DNA of 6,519 nt from NCBI GenBank assembly GCA_012520715.1, contig JAAYNT010000003.1:1-6519 (forward strand). The letters run 5' to 3'. The DNA is from Acholeplasmataceae bacterium. Its GTDB lineage: Bacteria > Bacillota_I > Bacilli_A > Acholeplasmatales > Acholeplasmataceae. The position numbers and the translations under genes were made by a program. Shown piece after piece: positions 1-5,829 of this stretch (positions are counted from its first letter, which is position 1; each line of letters opens with the position of its first letter). Below the pieces are notes generated by a model that saw only the letters and a program-made list of their open reading frames with translations, made no database searches and was not told the DNA's origin.

Positions 1-107
1 AATTCGAATATGCAAAAGACCCTGAAGTTATTAAACAAGAAGAAGATCGTTATACCGATCAAGATTTATCAGATTTAGCAGAAAGATTTGGTAGTTCTTA
101 TAAATAA
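1..107 (+). CDS. C-terminal end of an unidentified protein (5' partial)
   Basis: A reading frame is open from the window edge (first full codon at 3) to the TAA at 105-107, giving 34 residues that start FEYAKDPEV and end ERFGSSYK. It is highly charged and acidic, has no cysteine and no membrane segment, and contains no motif I can assign to a family. It is supported as a gene end by the strong hairpin terminator that begins six bases after its stop and by codon use like that of the neighbouring genes. Its start and function lie outside the window. I do not recognise it and give no function. Confidence 0.6.
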   Translation, partial: FEYAKDPEVIKQEEDRYTDQDLSDLAERFGSSYK

Positions 108-113
108 TTAATT

Positions 114-144
114 AAAGACACGTCCGACGGGATGTGTCTTTTTT
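114..144 (+). terminator. Rho-independent terminator after the first gene
   Basis: The arms at 114-125 (AAAGACACGTCC) and 130-141 pair over 12 bp with one G-T wobble, closing a 4-base loop (GACG). The 3' arm runs straight into a T tract ending at 144. It separates the upstream gene from the copper unit, so copA needs its own promoter. An A-tract on the 5' side could also allow weak function on the opposite strand, but no minus-strand gene faces it. Confidence 0.88.
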
Positions 145-162
145 ATAATGCAATTTATATTA

Positions 163-180
163 AATGTAATTTATTACATT
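163..180. promoter_or_regulatory. Palindromic operator candidate upstream of copA
   Basis: AATGTAAT and ATTACATT form perfect 8-bp arms around a 2-base centre (TT). The site covers the place where a -35 element would lie for the -10 at 187-192, so a bound protein would block RNA polymerase. The half-sites TGTA and TACA are those known from CopY-type copper repressors, but in the reverse order: the CopY box reads TACA-n2-TGTA. The shape is also close to Fur/Zur-family and GntR-type sites. I infer a metal- or redox-responsive repressor; none is encoded in this window, so the regulator cannot be named. Confidence 0.55.
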
Positions 181-183
181 AAT

Positions 184-192
184 TGGTATAAT
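184..192 (+). promoter_or_regulatory. Extended -10 promoter of copA
   Basis: TGGTATAAT is a perfect -10 (187-192) with the TG extension one base upstream. The matching -35 region (about 164-169, ATGTAA) is poor, which is usual for extended -10 promoters. Transcription should begin six or seven bases after the -10, at about 198-199, which is the A of the copA start codon. This implies an mRNA with essentially no 5' leader. A second TATAAT at 144-149 sits in the terminator T tract and has no credible -35, so I favour the downstream one. Confidence 0.65.
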
Positions 193-198
193 ATTATT

Positions 199-2328
199 AT
201 GAAATTATCACTAAAAGTACCTAATATATCGTGCCCTACGTGCGCGTCTACAATTGAATCACATTTTAAATCTATCGATATTGATGCTAAAGTATTAGTC
301 AACCAACAAAAGGTTGTTTTTAAGGATGTAAATGAAAATCAAATTGATTTTCTTTCTAATGAACTTAGAGAAATAGGATTTCCACCAGTATTAACTGATA
401 CTAATGAAATAAAAAGAAGAAAGTATGAAAAATTTAGGTTAATTCTTTCTACTATTTTAGTCTTGCCACTGATGTATACTATGTTTCATCATTTTGGTTT
501 AGATATTGTTCCACCATTAATGTTAAATGGATATTTCCAAGTTGGTTTTGCGGCATTACTTCAGTTTTATATCGGATTTAGATTTTACAAAAATAGTTAT
601 TATCAAATAAAAAATAGAAATCTAGGAATGGATGTTTTAATTGTTCTTGGAACATCGGTTGCCTTTTTCTATAGTTTATATCTTACAATATTTACAAATG
701 ATCTACATTTGTTTTTTGAAACAAGTGGAACTTTAATTTGGATGGTATCAATTGGTGAGTATTTAGAACATGCCTCAAAAGCAAGAACAACCGATACCTT
801 AAAAGAATTAATGTCACTAAGTGTTGATCAAGTTAGATTGATTAAAGATGATAAAGAAGAAATAGTACCACTTGATCAAGTTAAGGTAGGAGACGAAATT
901 AGAGTATTAGCTGGTGAGAGAATCGCCTTAGACGGCGAAATAATCTCGGGCTCTAGTTATGTTGATGAATCAGTTATTACTGGTGAACCAATTCCAAAGT
1001 TTTATCAAGCGGGTGATAAAGTAATTGGTTCAACTACTAACTTAACTAATACTATTTCAGTTTTAGTAAAAGCCGTTGGTAGTGATACTGTATTAGTTAA
1101 AATAATTGAAACAGTTGAAGAAACAGCTCTTATTAAACCAAAGTTTCAAAGAATTGTTGATAAAGTAGCTAAGTATTTTGTTTTATCAATAATTGTAATA
1201 GCTATTATTACATTTTTTGTATATCAATTTTTATTAGCTAGCGACCTTGTAGTATCTCTTGAAGTAATGATTGCAGTTTTAATTGTTTCATGTCCGTGTG
1301 CACTAGGACTGGCAACTCCAACTTCAATTGCCGTTGCAAGTGGCCTTGCATTCAAACATAAGATTTTATATAAAGGTGGGGAGTTCTTTGAATTAGCTGA
1401 TAAAATTGATGCGATTGCTTTTGATAAAACTGGAACACTAACTAAAGGTGAAATTAGTGTTGTTAAATATTTAGGTGATGAAGATACATTAGTTTATACT
1501 AAATCACTGGAACTACACTCAAATCACCCAATTGGTGTAGCGATTAATAAATATCGTTCTGAAGTTAAACCATATGATATAACTGACTATGAAGTTATCG
1601 AAGGAAAAGGTATTAAAGGTAGCTACGAAGGATTAGACATCAAGGTAGGATCATATTCTTTATTTGAAGAAAATGAAATAGTAAATCACTACAAAGAAGA
1701 ATATGAATTATATACCTCACAAGGTCAAATAGTAATATTTACATCAATTAATAATGAGATAGTAAACATGTTAGTTTTAGAAGATGAGATTAAAGAACAA
1801 ACCATCTCACTTATTAATACATTAAAAGAAAAAGGAATTACACCTTATATTATTACTGGTGATAATGAAAATACAGCAAGATATTTAGCAAATCAAGTTG
1901 GTATTGAAACATATTATGCTGGAGTGCTTCCAGGTGAAAAAGCACTAATCATAAGAGAATTACAAGAAAAGCATAAAGTTGTTGCTTTTGTTGGAGATGG
2001 TATTAATGATGCTCCAGCATTAAAACAAGCAGATGTATCATTTTCAGTTGCAAATGCTTCTGATATTGCAAGCGATACAGCTGATGTTGTATTATTAGAG
2101 TCGAATTTAGAAATAGTTTTAATGGCAATTGATCTATCTAAAAAGACAACAATTAACATTAAACAAAACTTAGCGTGGGCATTTATGTACAATTTAGTGA
2201 TGATTCCATTAGCGATACTTCATATCGCAAGTCCACTTGTCGGGGGACTTTTACATGTTGTATCAAGTATATTAGTTGTACTAAATGCATTAAGATTAAG
2301 GCTTTATAAGTTTAAGAAAGGAAAGTAG
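199..2328 (+). CDS. copA: Copper-exporting P1B-type ATPase with one N-terminal metal-binding domain
   Basis: This is a 709-residue membrane pump that should use ATP to move Cu(I) (possibly Ag(I)) out of the cytoplasm. A single heavy-metal-associated domain opens the protein, with its CxxC at C12 and C15. Eight membrane segments follow at roughly 80-97, 115-134, 146-165, 175-193, 326-345, 352-380, 657-676 and 680-699. Seen motifs are TGE (261-263, phosphatase), CPC (365-367, metal site in segment 6), DKTGT with the phosphorylated D409, HP (443-444, ATP-site dipeptide of P1B pumps), GDN (554-556), GDGIND (599-604) and YN (664-665, segment 7). Segment 8 has HxxSS (H686, S689, S690) where copper pumps usually have MxxSS. 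I chose the ATG at 199 because it places the domain's first strand directly at the N-terminus; an in-frame ATG at 148 lies in the terminator/promoter region. No Shine-Dalgarno site precedes 199. It lies two bases before copZ, in one transcript. Confidence 0.93.
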   Translation: MKLSLKVPNISCPTCASTIESHFKSIDIDAKVLVNQQKVVFKDVNENQIDFLSNELREIGFPPVLTDTNEIKRRKYEKFRLILSTILVLPLMYTMFHHFGLDIVPPLMLNGYFQVGFAALLQFYIGFRFYKNSYYQIKNRNLGMDVLIVLGTSVAFFYSLYLTIFTNDLHLFFETSGTLIWMVSIGEYLEHASKARTTDTLKELMSLSVDQVRLIKDDKEEIVPLDQVKVGDEIRVLAGERIALDGEIISGSSYVDESVITGEPIPKFYQAGDKVIGSTTNLTNTISVLVKAVGSDTVLVKIIETVEETALIKPKFQRIVDKVAKYFVLSIIVIAIITFFVYQFLLASDLVVSLEVMIAVLIVSCPCALGLATPTSIAVASGLAFKHKILYKGGEFFELADKIDAIAFDKTGTLTKGEISVVKYLGDEDTLVYTKSLELHSNHPIGVAINKYRSEVKPYDITDYEVIEGKGIKGSYEGLDIKVGSYSLFEENEIVNHYKEEYELYTSQGQIVIFTSINNEIVNMLVLEDEIKEQTISLINTLKEKGITPYIITGDNENTARYLANQVGIETYYAGVLPGEKALIIRELQEKHKVVAFVGDGINDAPALKQADVSFSVANASDIASDTADVVLLESNLEIVLMAIDLSKKTTINIKQNLAWAFMYNLVMIPLAILHIASPLVGGLLHVVSSILVVLNALRLRLYKFKKGK
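2318..2322 (+). promoter_or_regulatory. Ribosome binding site of copZ, inside the end of copA
   Basis: AAGGA lies eight bases before the ATG at 2331, within the last codons of copA. It supports this start and suggests that copZ is translated from the same message immediately after copA. Confidence 0.6.
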
Positions 2329-2330
2329 AA

Positions 2331-2513
2331 ATGATAGAACTTAGTGTTCCAAAGATGAATTGTCTAGGTTGTGTTAAAAAGATTACAGAGCGGTTAGACA
2401 CTGCTAGCTTCACTTTTGAAGTTGACTTAGATAAAAAAGTTGTTAGAGTAGATAAAGAAAATGAAAAGGCAGCTAGAAAATTAATTAAAAAAGCTGGTTT
2501 TCAAGTTTTATAA
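2331..2513 (+). CDS. copZ: Small CopZ-like copper chaperone (heavy-metal-associated domain)
   Basis: This 60-residue cytoplasmic protein is a single heavy-metal-associated domain. The metal site is M9-N-C-L-G-C14 near the N-terminus, after a short strand (IELSVPK). The family binds Cu(I) between the two cysteines and hands it to the N-terminal domain or the membrane entry site of the cognate ATPase. It is a little shorter than the usual 65 to 70 residues but keeps the full strand-helix-strand-strand-helix-strand pattern to the end (KAGFQVL). It starts two bases after the copA stop and is followed directly by a terminator, so copA and copZ form a complete two-gene unit. The second half is rich in lysine, giving a positively charged face. 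Family assignment is firm; copper as the metal is inferred from the neighbour. Confidence 0.87.
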   Translation: MIELSVPKMNCLGCVKKITERLDTASFTFEVDLDKKVVRVDKENEKAARKLIKKAGFQVL

Positions 2514-2537
2514 CAGGGGTTTATCTCCTGTTTTTTT
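2512..2537 (+). terminator. Rho-independent terminator of the copA-copZ unit
   Basis: The arms at 2512-2519 (AACAGGGG) and 2525-2532 pair over eight positions, including one G-T wobble, around a 5-base loop (TTTAT). The T tract is 2531-2537. The 5' arm begins with the last two bases of the copZ TAA, so the hairpin is packed directly onto the gene end. Ribosomes terminating on copZ would cover the 5' arm, which could soften termination. Confidence 0.88.
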
Positions 2538-2553
2538 ATTTATAAATTTTATA

Positions 2554-2579
2554 CCAATAATATTATTTTATAATATTGG
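2554..2579. repeat. Imperfect inverted repeat upstream of the peroxiredoxin promoter
   Basis: CCAATA (2554-2559) pairs with TATTGG (2574-2579), and inside it TTAT (2563-2566) pairs with ATAA (2570-2573), leaving a 3-base bulge and a TTT loop. A separate 8-bp pair, TTATACCA (2549-2556) and TGGTATAA (2587-2594), brackets it, with its right arm inside the -10. The repeat covers the expected -35 position and could be an operator. A/T-rich DNA makes such pairs by chance, so this is a weak call. Confidence 0.3.
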
Positions 2580-2586
2580 GGATAAA

Positions 2587-2595
2587 TGGTATAAT
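2587..2595 (+). promoter_or_regulatory. Extended -10 promoter of the peroxiredoxin-PFOR unit
   Basis: TGGTATAAT is identical to the copA -10 element. A weak -35 candidate (TTTATA, 2567-2572, four of six consensus bases) lies 17 bases upstream. Transcription is predicted to begin near 2602, leaving a leader of about 22 bases that carries the ribosome binding site at 2610-2615. The promoter follows the copZ terminator by about 50 bases, so this unit is expressed separately from the copper genes. Confidence 0.65.
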
Positions 2596-2609
2596 TAGTA
2601 TTGGATTTT

Positions 2610-2615
2610 GGAGGT
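2610..2615 (+). promoter_or_regulatory. Ribosome binding site that fixes the peroxiredoxin start
   Basis: GGAGGT lies eight bases before the ATG at 2624. This rules in 2624 and rules out an in-frame TTG at 2576, which is upstream of the -10 element and lacks a Shine-Dalgarno site. Confidence 0.85.
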
Positions 2616-2623
2616 TTAAAGAT

Positions 2624-3094
2624 ATGAAAATTGGTACTTATATTAATTTTAAATTACCCGACCAAAACGGACAAGTAAGAGATTTAGAAGAATTTAAAGG
2701 TTCTCTTACAGTAATTTATTTCTACCCTAAAGATTCAACTCCAGGCTGTATAGTTCAAGCTAAAAATTACAGTGATTATTATGATGAATTTAAGGCTCTA
2801 GGGGTAGATATTATTGGAGTAAGCGGGGATGACATGATTAGTCATCAGAAGTTTATTAAAAAACAACAAATCCCATTTACACTTTTAACAGATGAAGGAT
2901 TAAAAGAAGCAAACAAGTTGGGATTTGCTAAAGAGAAAAACATGTTTGGGAATAAGTTTTTCGGAATTATTAGATCAAGTCTTGTTCTAAATGAGAAAAA
3001 CGAAGTCATTATGTATAACAAAAATGTTAAGAGTCGAGAAGACACATTACAAGTATTAGAATTTATCAAAAAATATAAGGAGGATAATAAATGA
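2624..3094 (+). CDS. bcp: Bcp/PrxQ-type peroxiredoxin, apparently 1-Cys
   Basis: This 156-residue cytoplasmic thiol peroxidase should reduce hydrogen peroxide and organic hydroperoxides. The fold is complete: an N-terminal LPDQNG strand-turn, YFYPKDSTPGC with peroxidatic C42 framed by P35, T39 and P40, the GVSGDD loop (65-70) and the active-site arginine R117 in IIRSSLVLN. Length matches the family (about 150 to 160). Many Bcp proteins have a resolving cysteine five residues after the first; here that place is K47, and C42 is the only cysteine in the chain, so an outside thiol must complete the cycle. The start is set by GGAGGT at 2610-2615. The TGA stop overlaps the next gene's ATG by four bases (ATGA), implying translational coupling with the PFOR gene. 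The likely role in this context is to shield the oxygen- and peroxide-sensitive PFOR. Family call is strong; physiological partner is inferred. Confidence 0.9.
   Translation: MKIGTYINFKLPDQNGQVRDLEEFKGSLTVIYFYPKDSTPGCIVQAKNYSDYYDEFKALGVDIIGVSGDDMISHQKFIKKQQIPFTLLTDEGLKEANKLGFAKEKNMFGNKFFGIIRSSLVLNEKNEVIMYNKNVKSREDTLQVLEFIKKYKEDNK
3077..3083 (+). promoter_or_regulatory. Strong ribosome binding site of the PFOR gene
   Basis: AAGGAGG lies seven bases before the ATG at 3091, inside the last codons of the peroxiredoxin gene. It is the best Shine-Dalgarno match in the window and fits a highly expressed core enzyme. Ribosomes finishing the upstream gene would pass over it and could restart at the overlapping ATG. 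Confidence 0.85.
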
Positions 3095-5829
3095 GTAAGA
3101 AAAAAGTTATTAAATCAATGGATGGTAACGAAGCCGCATCACACGCCGCTTATGCATTTAGTGAAGTAGCTGCTATTTATCCAATTACTCCATCATCACC
3201 AATGGCAGAGCACATTGAAGCGTGGGCTGCAAGAGGAAAGAAGAACTTATTTGGAGTTCCTGTAAAAGTAGTAGAGATGCAAAGTGAAGCAGGAGCCGCT
3301 GGAACCGTTCATGGTTCATTACAAATGGGGGTTTTAACAACAACATTCACAGCATCACAAGGATTACTATTAAAAATTCCTAACATGTATAAAATTGCTG
3401 GTCAAGGATTACCAGGGGTAATTCATGTTGCCGCAAGAAGTATTGCTGCACAAGCATTATCAATTTTTGGTGACCACCAAGACGTAATGGCGGCAAGACA
3501 AACAGGATTTGCTATGATGGCATCTAATTCAGTACAAGAAGTTATGGACTTAGCAGGGGTAGCTCACTTAGCAGCTATTAAAACTGGAGTACCATTCCTA
3601 CACTTCTTTGATGGATTTAGAACATCACACGAAGTAAATACAATTGAAGTATTAGACTATAGCGTATTTGATCGTCTATTAGATAGAGACGCTGTTGCAA
3701 GATTTAGAAAATTAGGATTATCTCCTAATCGTCCTGTAACAAGAGGAACAGCACAATCTGATGACGTATATTTCCAATCAAAGATTGCTACAGTTCAAAA
3801 ATATCAAGGTGTTGATGATGTCGTTGCTGATTATATGAAAGAAATTTCTAAAGAAACAGGACGCGAATATGCACCATTTGTTTACTACGGACATCCAGAA
3901 GCAACAGACATCATTATTGCAATGGGTTCAGTTGTAGAAGCAAGTAAAGAATTAATTGATCAATTAATTAAAAAAGGCGAAAAAGTAGGTATTTTATCAG
4001 TTCACCTATATCGTCCATTTAGTGAAAAATATTTCTTTAAAGCAATTCCAGAGTCAGTTGAAAGAATTGCAGTCTTAGAAAGAACTATTGAAGTAGGTTC
4101 AGTTGGAGAACCACTATACTTAGACGTTAAATCATTATTCTATGAACAAGAAAAGCAACCACTTATTCTTGGTGGAATTTATGGTCTATCATCAAAAGAT
4201 ACAACTCCAGCTTTAATTGAAGCAGTATTCAAAAACTTACGCGGAGAGCAAAAGAACCACTTCACAATTGGTATTAATGATGATGTTTCACATACATCAC
4301 TTGCACCAATTTTTGATACAGAAGTTACTCACCCATCAACAAGTGAGTTACTATTCTTTGGACTTGGTTCAGATGGTACAGTAGGAGCAACTAAAAACAT
4401 AGTTAAGATTGTTGGAGACAACACTTCACTATTCTCACAAGCTTATGCGTCATACGACTCTAAAAAAGCTGGTGGGGTTACAAGAATGCACGTACGTTTT
4501 TCAGAAGAACCAATTCGTTCAACTTACTTAGTAAACAACCCACACTTTGTATCATGTTCAACTGATGCATATTTAACTAAGTTTGATATGTTAAAAGGAT
4601 TACGTAAAGGTGGTACATTCTTACTTAACACTCATACTCCAGTTGAAGAAATTGAATCACTATTACCTAATAAGGTAAAACGTCAATTAGCTGAAAAAGA
4701 AGCTAAATTCTATATTGTTAACGCTGTTGACTTAGCTTATGAAATTGGTTTAGGTCGTAGAATTAATACGATTATGCAATCAGCATTCTTTAAATTAAAC
4801 GAACAATTAATGCCATTTGATAAAGCTAATAAATTAATGAAAGAAGCAGCACTTGAAACATATGGCCGTCGTGGTATGGAAATTGTTGAGCTTAACTACA
4901 AAGCAATTGATGCTGGTGGAGATCACTTAGTTCAAGTTGAAGTTAAACCTGAATGGAAAGCATTAAAAGACGAAGTAGTTACAAAAGATGAGCGTCCAGC
5001 GTTTGTTAAAAACTTAGCGGACATCGTAAATGCTATTGAAGGAGATTCACTTCCAGTATCAGCATTTATGAATTATCAAGATGCTCATATGGAACAAGGT
5101 TCAACTGCGTATGAAAAACGCGGTATTGCTAACTTCGTTCCAGAATGGCAAGATTCAACATGTATCCAATGTAACGCGTGCGTATTTGCATGTCCACACG
5201 CAGTTATTAGATCATTCATCGTTGATGAAGAAGAACAAAAACACTTACCTGAAGGAGCAAAAGCAATTCCAGCTCAAGGTAGAGATATGGGCGAGAAGAA
5301 ATTCTCAATCCAAATTTCAACTCTAGATTGTACTGGTTGTGGGGTGTGCGTTGAAGTATGTCCAACTAAACCTAAGAAATCTCTAGAGATGAAAGCTATT
5401 GGTGAACAATTAGCTGCTGGTACTCAACAAGTTGCTGATCATTTCTTTAATAATGTTACTTATAAAGATTTAGGTACAGATAACTTTAAGAATACAAACT
5501 TCCGTCAACCACTATTTGAGTTTAGTGGCGCATGTGCTGGTTGTGGTGAAACACCTTATATTAAAGCCGTTACACAACTATTCGGTGATCGTATGATTAT
5601 TGCTAACGCAACTGGTTGTACATCAATTTATGGTGGTTCATTCCCAGGTACACCATACACTACAAACAAAGATGGACACGGTCCAGCTTGGGCTAACTCA
5701 CTATTTGAAGATAACGCAGAATTTGGTTATGGTATGAAAGTTGCTTATGATACAATGAGAGACCGCTTAACTACAATTTGTGAAGACAATGTAGCTAAGA
5801 TGCCGAAAGCCTTAAAAGAATTAATATAA
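3091..5829 (+). CDS. nifJ: Pyruvate:ferredoxin (flavodoxin) oxidoreductase, N-terminal 912 residues, ended by an in-frame TAA
   Basis: PFOR splits pyruvate with CoA into acetyl-CoA and CO2 and passes two electrons to ferredoxin or flavodoxin in the cytoplasm. The single-chain type is about 1170 to 1200 residues; this frame stops at 912. Domains in order: the thiamine pyrimidine-side domain with YPITPSSP (30-37) and the activating glutamate E66; the middle domains with GGIYGLSSKDTTP and GSDGTVGATK; a two-cluster ferredoxin domain with C691, C694, C697, C701 and C747, C750, C753, C757; and the first half of the thiamine diphosphate domain with C815, C818 and C843 of the proximal [4Fe-4S] cluster. 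The chain ends in a linker (KALKELI). The missing second half follows in the same frame. As written the product lacks part of its cofactor site and one cluster ligand, so it should be inactive unless the stop is read through, the remainder is supplied separately, or the stop is an error. It overlaps the peroxiredoxin gene by four bases. Confidence 0.9.
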   Translation: MSKKKVIKSMDGNEAASHAAYAFSEVAAIYPITPSSPMAEHIEAWAARGKKNLFGVPVKVVEMQSEAGAAGTVHGSLQMGVLTTTFTASQGLLLKIPNMYKIAGQGLPGVIHVAARSIAAQALSIFGDHQDVMAARQTGFAMMASNSVQEVMDLAGVAHLAAIKTGVPFLHFFDGFRTSHEVNTIEVLDYSVFDRLLDRDAVARFRKLGLSPNRPVTRGTAQSDDVYFQSKIATVQKYQGVDDVVADYMKEISKETGREYAPFVYYGHPEATDIIIAMGSVVEASKELIDQLIKKGEKVGILSVHLYRPFSEKYFFKAIPESVERIAVLERTIEVGSVGEPLYLDVKSLFYEQEKQPLILGGIYGLSSKDTTPALIEAVFKNLRGEQKNHFTIGINDDVSHTSLAPIFDTEVTHPSTSELLFFGLGSDGTVGATKNIVKIVGDNTSLFSQAYASYDSKKAGGVTRMHVRFSEEPIRSTYLVNNPHFVSCSTDAYLTKFDMLKGLRKGGTFLLNTHTPVEEIESLLPNKVKRQLAEKEAKFYIVNAVDLAYEIGLGRRINTIMQSAFFKLNEQLMPFDKANKLMKEAALETYGRRGMEIVELNYKAIDAGGDHLVQVEVKPEWKALKDEVVTKDERPAFVKNLADIVNAIEGDSLPVSAFMNYQDAHMEQGSTAYEKRGIANFVPEWQDSTCIQCNACVFACPHAVIRSFIVDEEEQKHLPEGAKAIPAQGRDMGEKKFSIQISTLDCTGCGVCVEVCPTKPKKSLEMKAIGEQLAAGTQQVADHFFNNVTYKDLGTDNFKNTNFRQPLFEFSGACAGCGETPYIKAVTQLFGDRMIIANATGCTSIYGGSFPGTPYTTNKDGHGPAWANSLFEDNAEFGYGMKVAYDTMRDRLTTICEDNVAKMPKALKELI
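5827..5829 (+). other. nifJ: In-frame TAA interrupting the PFOR reading frame
   Basis: The codon at position 913 of the frame is TAA, between KALKELI and DWLVNKDDG. Both sides are in the same frame and both are clearly PFOR, so this is not a frameshift. TAA is one base from AAA, CAA and GAA, all plausible in this charged linker. It is neither TGA nor TAG, so tryptophan reassignment, selenocysteine and pyrrolysine do not explain it, and the following GAT is not a known strong readthrough context. Confidence 0.9.

Noticed and set aside
1..5. AATTC at the window edge as an EcoRI clone junction
   Set aside because: Five bases are too few to tell a cloning site from chance.
148..198. Upstream in-frame ATG at 148 as the copA start, adding 17 residues
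   Set aside because: It lies within a TATAAT at the end of the terminator and upstream of the likely -10 and operator, has no Shine-Dalgarno site, and the extra residues precede the normal start of the metal-binding domain.
1914..2192. Minus-strand open frame inside copA
   Set aside because: It is antisense to the conserved GDGIND region, has no family features and no promoter or ribosome binding site that I can see.
2576..2623. TTG at 2576 as the peroxiredoxin start
   Set aside because: It is upstream of the -10 element and lacks a ribosome binding site; the ATG at 2624 has GGAGGT at proper distance and begins the domain correctly.
2845..3069. Minus-strand open frame inside the peroxiredoxin gene
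   Set aside because: It is fully antisense to a well-supported gene and its translation resembles no protein family.
3092..3094. Mycoplasma-type code with TGA as tryptophan
   Set aside because: TGA ends the peroxiredoxin exactly where the family ends and just after the next gene's ATG begins, and all recognised tryptophans are TGG.
5081..5326. Plus-strand open frame in another frame within PFOR
   Set aside because: It overlaps the conserved ferredoxin domain in a different frame and is a by-product of that coding sequence.
5827..5829. Recoding of the PFOR stop as selenocysteine, pyrrolysine or tryptophan
   Set aside because: Those use TGA or TAG; this codon is TAA, and no selenocysteine-type hairpin was apparent after it.
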